The notes: a model not told the origin generated them from the sequence alone. Positions 35,795-49,688 are shown, counted from the stretch's first letter. The stretch is DNA of 64,000 nt from Trichoplax adhaerens (GCF_000150275.1 NW_002060951.1:2242297-2306296); one strand, 5' to 3'. Translations and numbers: made by a program.

Positions 35795-37321
35795 TTATTG
35801 GATAATCTTATAGTTCTGCCGAGGTTCATTAAGAAGAATCCCATTTCTCCGGAAAGCTCTGATAAATGCAACAGTCTACGAAGAAGGAAATTAAAACATT
35901 GTGAATGATATAAGCAACTATATCAAAGAATCACAGTTGCAAAATTTGCATAGTTTACAAAGCGAACAGAAATTTACGTTAATATTACTAGTTAAGAGTA
36001 CACTATGCACTGAGAAGCAGTAAATTGATGATTACCTTTTTACTTCGTTGTTTTGTCAAGATACGGTCAACAATTAATCGTTCGATACCTGCCGCATGAC
36101 ATCGTTGTGCAAGCACACGACCAATATTTTCTGCTGCAGCTACGTCGCTAGTTTTATATAAATGCCTTGCTATTGGAAATTCTTTCGTAGAAGCACTAGC
36201 AACCCGATGTCCATCTCGATGGCATACATAAGCACTGATGTGCCAGTTGGAAATTTCCAAATGTGCTCTGAAAGGGATTATATTTCGCAGATCAGTATTA
36301 CGTAGCATACACTATCCTGTCGAATAAGTTCATATAGTAAACGGGGTGCAATGAACATAGATCGCTGAAGTACAGTTTTATAGCCTTTTAAGGACACGTA
36401 TTGCGTATTTTTTCTCGGTATAGAGCTGCAGCCCCTAATTCAATTTCTCATCTACAGTAGATGGTTATAACACTGCACCGAGGGTTATTTCTTTAATTCA
36501 CCGTTATAAGCACACGCTTTAACGTTAAAAGGCAACAAGGGATCCACTTGCACTCCGAAATATTGAGCCAACATTTAGTTAAAGTGCAGAGCTGTGCTTA
36601 TTACAGTGTACGAGATAAATTACGCACACTGCATGTTGCACTATATTTACAGTGCGTTTATCATCAGTCCGTTAAGTTCAAACTTCGAAGTACGCGTTTG
36701 TATAATTTAGGATTAAGCTACTAGCCAATAAAATCAGTATACGCGTAAAAGTCATTTATCTTGATGAGATAAGTACTGTACTGTAACATAATACTACATG
36801 GTGTTTGTAAGATCTCACTACCTTGTTATGTTGATAGCAAATAGTTCAAATAGTAGGTTTAACTAATTATAGTACAGCATAGTATTACAGTATCCTCTTT
36901 CCATGTGTCAGCAGAACCCCATAATCACATTGCACGGTGAATTAATACTGAATCTTTCATTAGACTCTACATTTGCATCAAAGTGTAAAAAATTAGGATC
37001 AGATTCTTACTTGTGGTAATAGTCCTGCCTTATCGGATTTGTTCCATAACCTCTTGCCTTCGGTGCTAAGGCCATCAATTCTAAATTACGCGGATTACGA
37101 TTATTAAAAACGGTAGCATATTTTAATTGTTTCGTCCCATCTTCTTTATCCATCATATCATCACTTGAGGAATACTTTGCAGCTGGTTTCAATGTGTTTG
37201 CTATAGTGCTTGTCGAAAGTGCCCGATAACCAAAGAACATCGTATTTGAAATGTTCATGAGCAATCGATGACCTATGCAAGTCGGTAGCGAAGACATTTC
37301 TATACCATTAGTACTAGACAC
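35795..37321 (-). CDS. MRPL18: mitochondrial ribosomal protein uL18m (MRPL18)
   Basis: Large-subunit mitoribosome protein. Three exons join in phase: 37321-37011, 36267-36036 and 35875-35795, giving 207 residues (human 180). The first ~70 residues are rich in Ser, Thr and basic residues, as for a mitochondrial import signal, with a second in-frame Met at residue 9. The mature part begins NPRNLELMALAPKARGYG and continues, without gaps against human MRPL18, through HLEISNWHISAYVCHRDGHR, VASASTKEFPIARHLY, AAAENIGRVLAQRCHAAGIE and a last exon ending GILLNEPRQNYKIIQ (human ends GVVLREPQRIYE). The apparent extension upstream of exon 2 (MLRNTDLRN) is intron: the acceptor is CCCTTTCAG. It is head-to-head with the RILP-like gene. 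Confidence 0.95.
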
Positions 37322-39168
37322 AGTTGATAAAATTGGATAAAGCAGAACACAAATTCACAACAGCGGAAGCAGCAATCTACACGACTTTGCTCCTTGCAAT
37401 GAAATAAAGCTAGACCCACCCGGACTACGCTAAACCAGCTTTTAACAGTACAGTTGCAGTTGTGCCGTAACCGTAGCCAGCAGACTGGCTGGCAGGTTGC
37501 GGTGCTGTGGTAGTGCGGACGGATGGACAGTGAGTACTGTACAGCGTGTATGGGTGCTTACATTAAATTTGGATCATTCAACAATAACTAAATGAGCACC
37601 AACAAAAATGGTCGATTCGCAATAGTTACAGGGAAATTAATCCTACAATACTAAAGTTATAGGCTGCAGAAGTTTTGATAAGTGTACAGTTCAATGTACA
37701 ACGTGAAGAATTTCAATCCAGATTTTTCAAAATGAAATAAAGTGGCCGAAAATTGATCGACTTTATTTAAATTTTATATAAATCATACATATAAAGTTTG
37801 TTTTACAGGTTTTATTTCGAAAATAAACCATAAAAATATGCACTGATTACTCTACTGTACAGTAGAAAAGAAATCCTACACAATGTAGAGTTTACAGTGT
37901 ACAGTACAGTACAGGCTAAAAAATGATCGAAGAGGATCTCCCGCTTGGCAAGGAGTTTTTACTGGCATTATACGCCAGCATATTGTACAGTGTACACTCG
38001 GTGTAGGGTACAGTGTATAAGAATATTTAAACACAAGGCAATATATAGTACTGCCACAGTAATACGAGTATGTCACTTTAGCTTACCAATGTCAATTTCT
38101 ATCATGAAATAAATAGCTTCTATATTACTATAGTATATCACGGTTAGTTTAAACTAGCCCATTCGTATATGGAACATAGCTGTTGTACGTATGTCGGTTA
38201 CTGCCAGTAATAATTTTTTTTGATGAGTGAATTCATTAAAAATCGTACTTTAGCAGTATAAGAATCAAAGCATTATTACTGATAATTAATCTACAAAAAA
38301 AAGATTTTATTCCCTGTCCATTCTGTGCATTTAATAGCTTTAATAGTTTTAATCAATGGTGAGATATTAAAGGTATTACAGAGCAGTTTCGGGAACTTCA
38401 GATTTCTTTTCAGAAATCCTTGGAATCACTTTGAACCTTTTAATTTCCTCCATAACTGGCATACCAATTTTGATTGATGGGTACTTTAAACGCTACTTGC
38501 AATTGCGATCAATGTCCTCTAGAAAGCAGCATAACATGAGCTTCACTAAGAACCAAATATTCTACAATAGTTAAATAACGTAGGAAAATAGTTATTTTTA
38601 TGTCGACACAAACATTTTCGATCACTAAATCTTGAAAATTTAAAATATAATTAAATAAAAGTAAGCGTAACTAAAAGAGTAGCGGCATTAGTTCATGAGT
38701 TAAATGAATATTTTAATTCAAGTTGTAAGTGGATTGTAGTGATTCATTCTTCAAAATGTATGACGTTCTCCTGAACACATTTACCTTAGCACGCCAATAC
38801 CATCTTGCGGTTCGATTTTTACCACTATGATTGGTCGATTGCGTTGTCATGATAATGTGTTCATTGATTAACATAAATATTTAGAAAATGAATAATATAT
38901 TATATCGCCCACCGTCTTTAGTTTTGGCATGCTATTGTCTTCTCGTGAGACAGCCCAAATATTTTGCATGGATACAGTATATAGTACTGTAGTCATAATA
39001 ATATTAAACAGTAATATTCCTTTCTTTTTTATAATCTTAAGCAATATCCAGTATTTAGTGATCAGTCACTGTCAATTTTATCGATTAGTTATCGGTACAC
39101 GCTTGATGATATAGTGTAATTTTTTAATTTCGTCTTTTCTCTCAGTAATTGCGAAGTAAATTACTATT
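37322..39168. promoter_or_regulatory. head-to-head gap MRPL18 / RILP-like with pentamer clusters
   Basis: Gap of 1.8 kb between two divergent starts. CTGTA/TACAG words occur at about 37446-37545 and more densely at 37852-38021 (ACAGTGTACAGTACAGTACA near 37895, TACAGTGTACACTC near 37985). The minus ORF 37876-38076 is a by-product of these repeats. No other gene seen. Confidence 0.6.
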
Positions 39169-42100
39169 ATGCCGAATACCGACATGGAAGAGCCGATGCA
39201 AGAACCAGATGAAACAAAGCCTAGCCTCACTCGAGCCTTAAGTATATCAGACGTATACCAAGTTGCTGCTGATATCGGCCGTGACTTTGAGACTATAGCC
39301 CAAAAATATGGCCAGGACATAATTTTTGATTTAATGCCTAAAGTCATAGGAACGTTGGAAAATATGGAAAAACTTGTGAATCAACAAAGTTCCGAACATA
39401 AACTCATTGAGCAATTAAATGTAGAAAATGATAGATTAAAATTTGAACATAAAAAGGAATTATCTAATAGAAAGAAAGTTGAAGATGTAAGTACCATTTC
39501 ACTATTAATTTGCCATTTTAATATCAATCTAAGCGTAAGACGAGAGAACACAGCAGCCTTATGTAGCAAATACACAGTATTGTCAACAAATGGTATTATG
39601 ATACCAAACATCGGATCAATAAAGTAGACCAAGCCCATTCCAAAAATGCAGGGTACTTTGAGGTTAAAGATAGGAATTAAAGCCAACGCACGTCTTTTAC
39701 TTGAAATATGATAATACCTATACGATTATCCTAGTTTGAGACATTGTAAACTAGCACCAGATGTAGATATTAGTGTAATCAAAACATTAATAAGGCCGTT
39801 GGTTCATGCCTAAGGCCAAATATTAAACCATATTTGATGACGAAACGGATAAAACTCTAATTAAACATTCGTATGACTGTATCCATCGAGCTTAAGCTTC
39901 ATTCAAACTGTTATTAATTAGTTGCACCATACATATATTAGATATGCCACCGTTTTCATTTATAGTTTGCATCAACAGTACTTTTATCTGTTACAGTAGT
40001 CGTAATCTTTCATTTCTGATTCCTCGTAATTACCATCCGGATTAGTTCTAGATCATGATTTTTTAAAATATAACTGATAGCCAGCCATCACGGAAATATG
40101 CTATTTAGCCAGTATAACGCAGACATCAGTGAAGCGATAATGTATTTGCAGATAATACACATGCACCAGCGACAGTAATACTGACTGAATTAAAGAATAC
40201 GTTTACTATATTTTTATTGCTATGGTATAATAACGTTATGAGTACATTAGTTTGATATAAGTAGCGTTATGATCGTGTTCAATTGTAATTATTATTAGTT
40301 CATATAAAATAGACACTTGCATTAAAATGTAATGTAGGATATCAAAGTTATTATCCTAGATTTGTTTCATACTACAGAATATAGAGAGTAATATATAATT
40401 GGAATGAGAAGAGATAGATATTAGAATCTTATCATACCGTTAAAAAGAACCCTCAGTTAGATAATTAAATATTCAATATTATTTGTGAATCTTAATCTAA
40501 ATAAGATCCTTTTAGCTTAACATGAATATCTTTCATTAATGCAATAACTTAGCAAGCACTTTGCAATTGAACAACGTAGTGATGAAAAATTATGATTTTT
40601 AAGAACATCAATAATTTAAAGCATTCCAAAATAATGTAAATTAAATTAATCTGCCTATCGCTGCAATATTTCATTTTCGAATTTCTGTTACATGATATTA
40701 TAGAATTAGATAGACAAAAATATCACTAATGGCGCCTTTAATTAAACGTGTATGCCTTACAATACTTTATTTAGCACTGCAATGAAATCGAAATTTTAAG
40801 TATTAATCTAGAATAATAATTAACGCTATAGATCTCTTTTATTTTACTTGATGTAAAAATGTATATAATAATCCCAATCTTTTATTAAGGAGAGTGTACC
40901 GTAATTAGTAACATACGCTTCATTCTCAACAAAGCAAGCGGTATTGAATGATTATTCGAAATAAAAGATTTACCGGTACGGAAGTACCTAGTAAGTTCAT
41001 ATATTATATTTTATAACCAGTTTTAGCTTTGTAATTAATTTTATTTTGCACATCTATGAGATATTTCGGACTTCTGCATATAATTCAGGATGTGAAAGGA
41101 CATTAAGATTTACAACCGCGTAAAATCACATGATAAAATGTTTTCTGTTCAAAAAAATTTATCGGAGACTTACTCTATGTTATTTAATGTAACACAAATA
41201 AAATTGTTGGTAATGAATGGCCATATTTTACAATACGACATAATGACCAAGTGTCATACATGAGTTACGTAACTACGCTATAATAATATTTTCAATGCCC
41301 TATTTCACCACCGTACGGTACTTGCACAAGCGGTAGTTCAATGGTTTCAAAATTGCTTACTAATTAATGTATAGTATTGGCATAAAAATGGCTCACTAGC
41401 TTCTATAAATTAATTAATCATTATTTACGAATAACTTCTTAAATGATAATTTACAATTAGTCAAGACTATTGCAGTAATGCATTTGTCTTTATCTTTAAT
41501 ATTTAAAACTTTATATTTTTCTTCCGAAATGAATTTATTTGGTACCTTAAAAGATTTTAAGATGAATTGATGCAGTAAATTTTATGAGAATTCATAGGGC
41601 GTCAGTAGTTTATCAATTTTCTTCAAATGTAGAATATTATCATCTACCGTATAACTCCAAAAGTATACACGTAGGTCTTATACCTTATTTAATGTCCGGT
41701 GTAGGTTAAAAACATATGTCGGCAATAGAGATTGGATACTGGCTTAGTCAAGATTCTATGAAGTCTATATTGTTGTCTGATAGTAATCATAACTTAGGTT
41801 TATACAGCAACAATTGAGATTTAATAAAATTCTAAATTAAGGGCAATCGTAAGAAATGACCAAATGACATCTTATGCAACTTATCCTCCCAGTTTTGTTA
41901 TGGAATATCTACCATACAAAATTTATTTACTCTAATATCGTCGTGTATCCGTGTCATTTTCTAAAGGGCTTGCTTAAAATTTTTAAGAAATTGGATGACA
42001 GTTATATAAATCCTAAATCTTAAGATCGCATAAGGATTATGGAAACTAATGAATTCTACCACAATTCTCGCGGATTTCTAAGCAGATAATTAAACGAGCA

Positions 42101-45100
42101 AAGGATGTTTGGGTTTTAACATCTATTAGAAACTTTTGTTTTATTATAATTTCTCAATATAAATATTTTACTCTATGGTTCCAAGATAGTAACATATCGT
42201 TGCATTGTTTTATTATGAAAGAAATTTACCGATTGATTGCGTTGTGATTTGGAAATTGTGGTTATTTATGACTATCTTAAGAAGAAATAGAGTATAGCGA
42301 TCACCGTAAATAACGAATTACCATATTGTTACACTTATTGAATATCATTAAGAGAAAAAATCGCTACTATGTGTACATAAGAGGGCTTTAAACTTATACT
42401 ATTTCCAACGTTTATGATTCAGGAACTTCTCCAGCAACAGCAACTTAGGTTAAAAGACGCTGAGGTCTTACGTGATAAAATTGCAAGTCTGATTAGCGAT
42501 AATAAGCGTCTTAATGAGAAACTTGTAGACATGAAGAAAGAAGGATACCAAGCTGAGGCTAGCAGAGGTAAATCTAGTCTAGTGACATTATCCCATGATA
42601 TCTAGCCAACAGAATACGCAAACAAATACACCTGAATTCATCCACTTTATCTGTCATAGGCTAAATTTCGTAAGAATGACAACTCTTTAACATGTTACTA
42701 TATGGAATAACAAACTAGACGACTGAAAAATGCAGACTAAATAATACATTATCATAGTCTAATTGATTATTGGATAAATTAAAGGGATATTACCTTATGT
42801 TTATTTCTCATTCTTTTATAATAGCTGCAGTGGATGAAGTTACTCTTCAGAGATTAAAAAGTGTCATTGAAAAACAAAAAGATATTATTAGAACAAAAGA
42901 GAAAGAACTGACTCGTTTAAAGGAGGAATTGGAAGTTGTGAGTTCTTCACTATTCGTATATCCAAATTATATTACGGTAGAGTATAAGTATTAGATGAAG
43001 ACCCTAGTTTTTCGACAGCATCCTAAATCTACAAGGAATATTAAGTATGCAAATATCAATAAATTACTTTATCAAATCCATATTCATATTCTTTGCAGAC
43101 TCAATCACAAGGAGACCAAGTATTGCAACTCAATCAAGAGCTTCGTAAACGGTGCGATGAGCTACAGGAGCGTGTGGAAACACTAAAAGTTAAAAAACAT
43201 AGTATGAAAGAGCAAGTAGCTGAGATCACACAAAAAATGTCTGCTGCAATATTATCACACGAAAAATGGGAGAATGAACAAGAAAATGAAAAAATTATTA
43301 GCACAAGGAAAGAGAGTGAAGGTTCATCTCCTGAATGTGAAAAGGTAAAACACATTTCTATCGCTTGTTACTTAACTTTGATAAGCTGCGAACAGAAAGT
43401 TTAAAAAATATCTATCCCATGGTATGAATGACCAATTTTTTTACATAATCGTTAAGCTCTAGCAATATTTAGGTTACTTTAGCTTCAATTCCAGCTAAAT
43501 ACTTCTTGTTCATTACTCGTTATAGTATTCGTGGTCAGGGTCTGATATTGACACACCAAGCAACGATATTAACCACATTATCAAGCAACGTGATCACTAT
43601 AAATCTATGGTCGCAGATATAAGCATTGAACTAGAAGATTTAAGGCAAAAATTAATTCGATCAGAATCAGAGTAAGCAATTATCTAATCATGGTCTTATT
43701 CATTAAATACAATAAATTATACTGAATATCAGCCTTGTATTCGTATACTAAAGGATGTATATTAATCTATAACATTTAGTTGAAGGCTGACATTTTATTG
43801 GATCTATCATAAATCAGTAGGCAAGATATCAACTATTTTTTACGTATAATTTAGGTTAAATTTACTGAAACTCCGATTTTCAACACCTTCCAATCGCAAA
43901 TCTACTGAATATATCAAGGCTAATCAGAGCGGAGGAATTCGAGGATTGTACGTAGTAATAATTGCTGATTTTACTACTACTGATAATCGTGTACGTAGTT
44001 TATTTCTACTTCTGCAGCAGTGCTCAGACTAATCTTAAAAAGTCTTAGGCATACGAGTATATTGATAGATCTGTGAGGTGCTACAGTATATGAGCTACTA
44101 TAGCAATAGTCTCGTGTGCTTGTTATGCTTTTAAATGTGTTAATATATATATACACTTACTGATCAGTGTTCTTTAGTAAATGCATCATAATAATCAAGT
44201 GATAAATATAAAGGTATAAATTAACATTTATGCTATAGCAAGATACGTTTAAATTATATATAGATAGTATGAATAGTTATAAAGCTATCTAGAATTAGTA
44301 AATGGAGCAAGATGCAGTATAATTGCAAAGTTAATGGGCATGGTTAATTATTATACCGTGAAGTTTTTGAGTTTAACTACACCTTTGGCTAAAAATTTGA
44401 TATTTGAATATAATTATAACTATAGCTGTAAAGATACATGTTAAGCTAAGTTAATAATCTTAAATTGATAGCTATAACTAGCTTCTTGGTATCAAGTTTT
44501 TAGTACGCAAATTTAACTAATGATATCGCACTTTAGTTTTAAGATGTTTAATGCTAAACATCAAACGGAAATCTCAGAAGGCAACAAAAGCTCAGAAGTT
44601 ATTAGCCACAGCAATCAAAACAGTCAAAAATCTTCTCCTATCATTATGAAACGTCACTTTGCCTCGCCAGCTACCAGACAATCTACACCGAACCTAGCGT
44701 CTGAGTCTAAACCTCGCCGATTTAGTTTTGACCGAAGTGTATTTTCATTACGTTCTTCTCCAAGAGCAACGAAAAAACAGTCTGACGAAGCAGTGATAAT
44801 TGGTGATGGTAATCCTAATAGCAACAAAAACGGCAGTAAGCCATCAAGCAAAAAGTCTATAAAGAGCTTAAGTACAGTTAGTGTAAATCAACCTTCTACT
44901 AGTAAACCGAAGATGACAAGATCAACTTCAATAGAACATTATATGTCGAAATTTGGGCATCGAAAATTAACTCGTCAAGATGCGTCTGATTTAATGAACC
45001 CTAATGCAGATTTCGAAGATAATACCCAATCAAGTCGTCAGATGCGATACGAATCGATGCAACTTATTGCACAATCTTTTGATAACGATTCTATTGTTAT

Positions 45101-45185
45101 ATCGCACTTCGATAGTAATTCAAACAGCAGCAATGAAAATCAAGACATTCAAGATAAGAGCGGTTGCAGTCCATCAAGTCTGTGA
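39169..45185 (+). CDS. RILPL1: RILP-like adaptor protein (RH1/RH2 coiled coil)
   Basis: Homologue of the RILP/RILPL adaptors, which use RH1 to bind motor proteins and RH2 to bind Rab GTPases. Seven exons join in phase: 39169-39486, 42423-42567, 42831-42937, 43099-43344, 43526-43671, 43855-43947 and 44537-45185 (567 residues). RH1 is residues about 20-75 (SISDVYQVAADIGRDFETIA, IIFDLMPKVIGTLENMEKLV). Coiled coils follow (ELLQQQQLRLKDAEVLRDKI, LKSVIEKQKDIIRTKEKEL). The RH2-type segment is INHIIKQRDHYKSMVADISI then ELEDLRQKL. The sixth and seventh exons meet as SGGIRGFFKMFN, matching SGIKRLFSFF in human RILPL1. The last ~200 residues are Ser/Asn-rich and disordered, much longer than in vertebrates. 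The symbol is approximate: RILPL1, RILPL2 and RILP may share this one ancestor. Intron 1 is 2.9 kb with no gene visible. Confidence 0.85.
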
Positions 45186-47616
45186 ATTATGGCTTTAGTG
45201 AGCGAAACTAAAATCAAATTAGGCCGCATGTTTTATATATCATTAATTTTGTATACGGTACTCAGTAAAAATGGCTACTGAATTTCTTCGGTGGTCTGTA
45301 CTTGTAATCATATCAGCGAGGACACTTGCAATTCAAATTACCGTATTATAGTGTTTGCAGAGCGTTCATGTATTGTTTGTAATATGCACATAGCGAAAAC
45401 GCTTTCGATGCCTTCAGTGCAATTCTATTATTACATTAGTAGATTAACATTGGCTATTATAACCAGAACGAATGATCACGTAATAGGTAATCATCGCCTA
45501 ATCTGAAAAATCTTATGCTAAGACTAGCCAAGACTATGAAATTTGTCACATTAATTAATATGGCAAATTAGATTTGAACAGTAATTAAATATTCATGGAT
45601 GAAATATCAAAAGCTGGAATAATACTTTTATAAAATGTAAAATCTATACGATTTTTAGTTCTAGAGTTTAAAATTTATGGCTGGCGTAACAATAATGCAG
45701 CTTATAGTTGAATGTATTTATCAATTCGTGTATCTCAGCTTTTATAAAAATAAGAATGCCGATACATCTTCATCTTTTCACGGCAGTCGTCCTGTTGATA
45801 AAACGAGATTTTGCGCATTCATATATGCCTGTTATTATAAAAGCACTTTTCTAAATGTTTATAAATTGGAAATATAATTTATGTATCGGCTAGAGTTTGC
45901 TGAGCAAACCTAGTGTAAAGTTATACTCTACGGAATTAGTGATATCTATTCTTTACTTTGGGTGTTTGTGTAACGAAGTCGATGTACCGTCTTTAAAATG
46001 TTACGAATGTCTAGTGCTATTTATTTAATATCGTTTTCTTAGGAAATGTTTGTTTATTATTTGTATAAAATAGCTATCACAGCTTAATAAATTATCACTT
46101 TAATAGCACTTTAGTTAGAAAAGATTTATAATAATTACGTATTTAGTAAAATGTAAACGTATACCACAATTTCACTATCTTGGAGAAGATTTGACAGTGC
46201 AATAGTTCAGTGAAATATTCACAATAACAACTGCAAATAGGCTTTCCTTTTTCAAATTGTTGCCAATATCAATTTGATAATTAGTGACGCTGTCGTTACA
46301 ACGATTACAGCGCATGATTACACTGCTTTCGGTAAGATGATTATTTGGAAAGTTGGGATTGTATTGATATTTTATCTGCTCTCAGCACATATTTGTATTA
46401 TATTCGAAAGTTTCTTTTGTAGATTAGGCCAGAGACAGTTTTAGAATGCAATTTTGATATGTTCTCCATATGACTTACGGCAGCTTTAGCTTTGTAGTCC
46501 ATCTGTGAGACCTACCGCTAAATCATTTGTAATAGTTAACTTGGGTCAATCAAATTTTTGTACTATGTAGCAATATTTTCCACCTGATCGCCTAGTATTA
46601 TTAATTTGAGTTCAAAAGGTATTAAAGCAGATATCCAATACTTTAAATAATCAATATAAGAAATATTTAAATGTGTCGAATAACCTATCTTTAGAATACC
46701 TTCATTGGTAAGGTATTAGTTCGACATACGATTTAGCAAGGCGATGATGATGGTCCTGGCACTATAGTCTGGCACAATAGTTAATTAATCAAAGAATAAT
46801 CACTGGATTTCTTAAGATGAACTTCGCTCTAATTGGATTGCTATTTGGCTCATTTGTTTCGCTACATTATGTTATTGCTTAGTCAAGGATATTGCTACTT
46901 TAGCTCCTACAGCAACGAAGCAGTAGTTAGCAGTTAGTGAGGATCTCAGGATGAATTTCATTTACATGGGTATTCGATAAATCCTGTTTTGCTATAATGT
47001 AATACTATTTAGTACCCTAGCTACTTTAAGAATTTCAATTCTATATAAAGTGATGCAGAAGATGGAGTTAATCAATTAAATCATTAAAATATTTGATTTT
47101 TATCCATTCCAAATAAGATTTAATAGAACATTAAAAGATTTTCTGGTAATTTATGTAACCATTTCGCTAGACATGGATATAATGGATATACACTTTATGT
47201 TGTACAAAATAGTGTTATCACCATCTACACAGTAAATATAAAACGTGCTAATTAGAACAAAATTCAAATACTATTTATAAAATATATGGATACTTGTATA
47301 ACCACATATACAGTCTGACTAGTCATGGTTCAATCTATACGCGTATTTCTGTCATGCTACTCTGGATCATTTTCTGCACACGAATGTTATAAGCGATGTT
47401 TTGTTGAAATTTTAACATATCTGTATAACTAAAGTGATATGTATATTGTACAGGATCAATTCTGATTCAATTTCGGCGTATGCTAGTCAGTATACTTGTC
47501 AAAATTTAGGGAAGAGATATATGACTCAAATTGTAAATGTCATATAAAAATTTTTTAATCGTTTTGTATCTAAGAAGCGGCAATACAACACAATTAGGTC
47601 AATTTCTAGTTGATCA
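45186..47616. other. tail-to-tail gap between RILP-like gene and BOLA2
   Basis: About 2.4 kb, AT-rich, with small ORFs (45291-45506, 45677-45877) that lack any recognisable feature. No dense pentamer array. Confidence 0.45.
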
Positions 47617-48417
47617 TCATTTAGCATTTATCTTTTTCCATTGCTCTTCAGTATAAGTCTTTTGCGAGAAGGCATGTATAGATTTTAATTCTTCTTCCAA
47701 GCAAGCATTAACCAATCTGTAAGAGTCAGAAAATATAGTCTTGGAGCTAGAAATCGATGCTATTTAAGAAATTAAGTTGTATTTTGCTAACAAAATTAGC
47801 ATTCCGATCGATTAAGTTCATTAATAGTACATACTGAACTGTACACTGTACAGCATACGTATACAAAAAATGATAAATTAACCAACTACGATCTTTACTA
47901 GCAATTGCTTCCTCCTTAATTATCGTAAAATGCGAGGATTAAACTATAGTATAAGGTTGTGTTGATTTCTAGTTGAAAGGATTTTCAGCTAGACGGTGAA
48001 TGTTACAATGTATCATTATGTGAATAACTTAATATGCTGAATTATCGTCAAAGTAGTTTCTACTATACTTATATTACTTAACATTTATAAGGTACTGTAC
48101 CTATGTCGTTGCAATAGCGGTTTTCCTTCAAATTTTTCCGAAACAATAATCACAGAGTAACTCGATCCACAGCCTCCAGAAATATCTTCTACTTTCTAAA
48201 CACATTTTTATAATCAATGCTTAGTCAGCGGTTACAAATTACTTCCAATACCACACAATTACTAGTAGCACAGGATACACGATGCACATGAACACTTTAA
48301 CGTTTAAATATGTTCATGTGTAAATATTATAACAGATATAGTAAGTTATCTTACCACAAAAGAAGCATTTAATTCGTTTTTCAACTTATTTTCTATAGTA
48401 TCTGCTGAAACTGACAT
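47617..48417 (-). CDS. BOLA2: BolA-like protein 2
   Basis: Small cytosolic iron-sulphur factor that, with monothiol glutaredoxin GLRX3, handles [2Fe-2S] clusters. Exons 48417-48355, 48195-48101 and 47716-47617 join in phase to 85 residues; human BOLA2 has 86. The protein opens MSVSADTIENKLKNELNASF. It then has the cluster-loop segment DISGGCGSSYSVIIVSEKF with the expected Cys, then KPLLQRHRLVNACLEEEL with the conserved His, and ends SIHAFSQKTYTEEQWKKINA followed by K. None of these exons is long enough to stand out as an ORF. It is head-to-head with MRPL50, with 444 bases between the two ATGs. Confidence 0.96.
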
Positions 48418-48463
48418 AATTTCTTAAATAAGAATAATTTATCAATCTTCAAAAGTTATCTAC

Positions 48464-48755
48464 TGTACCAGATGATGGACTACTAGATACTGTACAGTAC
48501 ATCTGAACTCTGTACCTGGCTGTACAGTATGTACAGTACACTGTACTGTACACCTGTCGATGGTTAGAGCTCTTTGCAGTACTGTACTGTACTGTAATAC
48601 AGTACAGTATACTGGAGCAGACCAGACCATGAAGACCTCTAACAGTACAGTACAGTACAGTGTAGGGTTACAATACACTACTGTACAGTACAGTCAAGCG
48701 ATCCCTTGTTAGTTTTGTACCGTGTACAGTGTACAGTGTACAGTACTGTACTGTG
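48464..48755. repeat. CTGTA/TACAG palindromic array between BOLA2 and MRPL50 starts
   Basis: Dense array including GTACAGTACACTGTACTGTA near 48531, GTACTGTACTGTACTGTAAT near 48578 and GTACAGTGTACAGTGTACAG near 48723. It fills most of the 444-base gap between divergent start codons, so it almost certainly overlaps both promoters or 5' UTRs. Confidence 0.9.
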
Positions 48756-48861
48756 CTCCATCTAAAGTAATTTGCACCGTGAGTGGCATGGCATAGGCCT
48801 AAAGGAAAAAATCATTTGCTTTACCCCTGCTAAGTCTACAGATCCAACAGGAATAGATGAA

Positions 48862-49688
48862 ATGATGGCTTTCTCTTATGGGTGCAAAGTAGCTGCAAGA
48901 AACTGGCCATCTTGCGTCTACTGTAGTTATCGAAGCCTGACTAATAGCAGCCCTATGCATAGAATTTTTGGTAGGAGTAAAGAAATTGCTACCGAAGAGA
49001 ATACTGGCTCGCAAAGACATATTGGAGTCCCTATGCAAGACGCTGTAGACATCAATGATTTTAATAATTCATCATCTCGACAAGATCGTAAAATTAAACC
49101 TTTGTTAGTTTTTAATTATAATATATAACTAGTTAAAATAGCAATAATATAACTATCTAAAGGTTATGGCATACTTTATTGTGTATTCTTTCATGTCATT
49201 AAGCTATCTTATGGTAATAACGGATTATGGGAATACGGATGCTTTTTCATTAATAGAGTTCTAAAGGAAGGATATATACCCCCACCGGACGTTGTTGCGC
49301 GCTTGAGAAAAATTGTGGAGAATACGTGTACAGTAGAATCTAGCCAATCTGATAACTGGAAAGAAATTAACTTAGATGATTTAGACATTAAGTTTCAAGT
49401 TTGTACTATTTTAATTAATTAATTCATCCTAATCTTTCAGTATTATTTTCCACCTTATCGATATAACCTTTACTGCTACACTAACATTCTACTTCGCTCG
49501 ACTTTTAACAGATTCTAACAAAATGCCAGGAAGAATTTCAGTTAATTGTACCCAATTTTAAGTTATCATCAATGAAAAGTGTTCGTGACGTATTAAAATT
49601 TTATAGAAAGCCTATCAAAGAAAGAAGAATATTTAACAACATCGACATGGATCGATTGCCTTCAAACTTAATTATTCAGGCTCGTTAA
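48862..49688 (+). CDS. MRPL50: mitochondrial ribosomal protein mL50 (MRPL50)
   Basis: Large-subunit mitoribosome protein. Exons 48862-49103, 49257-49398 and 49512-49688 join in phase to 186 residues. The first ~60 residues are Arg/Ser-rich without acidic clusters, as for mitochondrial import. The conserved body starts in exon 2 with EGYIPPPDVVARLRKIVENT then WKEINLDDLDIKF (human YTPPEDLQSRL, WQDISLEDSRLKF). It continues in exon 3 with IVPNFKLSSMKSVRDVLKFY and ends DRLPSNLIIQAR (human VPNSRLHQMCRVRDVLDFY, NLPPNLKI). The start was placed at the ATGATG at 48862; the frame is open further upstream, to about 48772, without an earlier ATG. The donor of exon 1 is GTTAGT and of exon 2 GTTTGT, both off consensus. 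Confidence 0.93.

Noticed and set aside
36268-36308. Apparent start MLRNTDLRN for the second MRPL18 exon
   Set aside because: The CCCTTTCAG acceptor at 36268 gives a gapless match to MRPL18 from exon 1; the upstream codons are intron.
41325-41350. tRNA-like D-arm (GCGGTAGTTCAATGGTTT)
   Set aside because: No matching T-arm (GGTTCRANYCC) or acceptor stem follows at the right distance.
48460-48678. Minus-strand ORF upstream of BOLA2
   Set aside because: Also an array by-product, lying in the divergent promoter.
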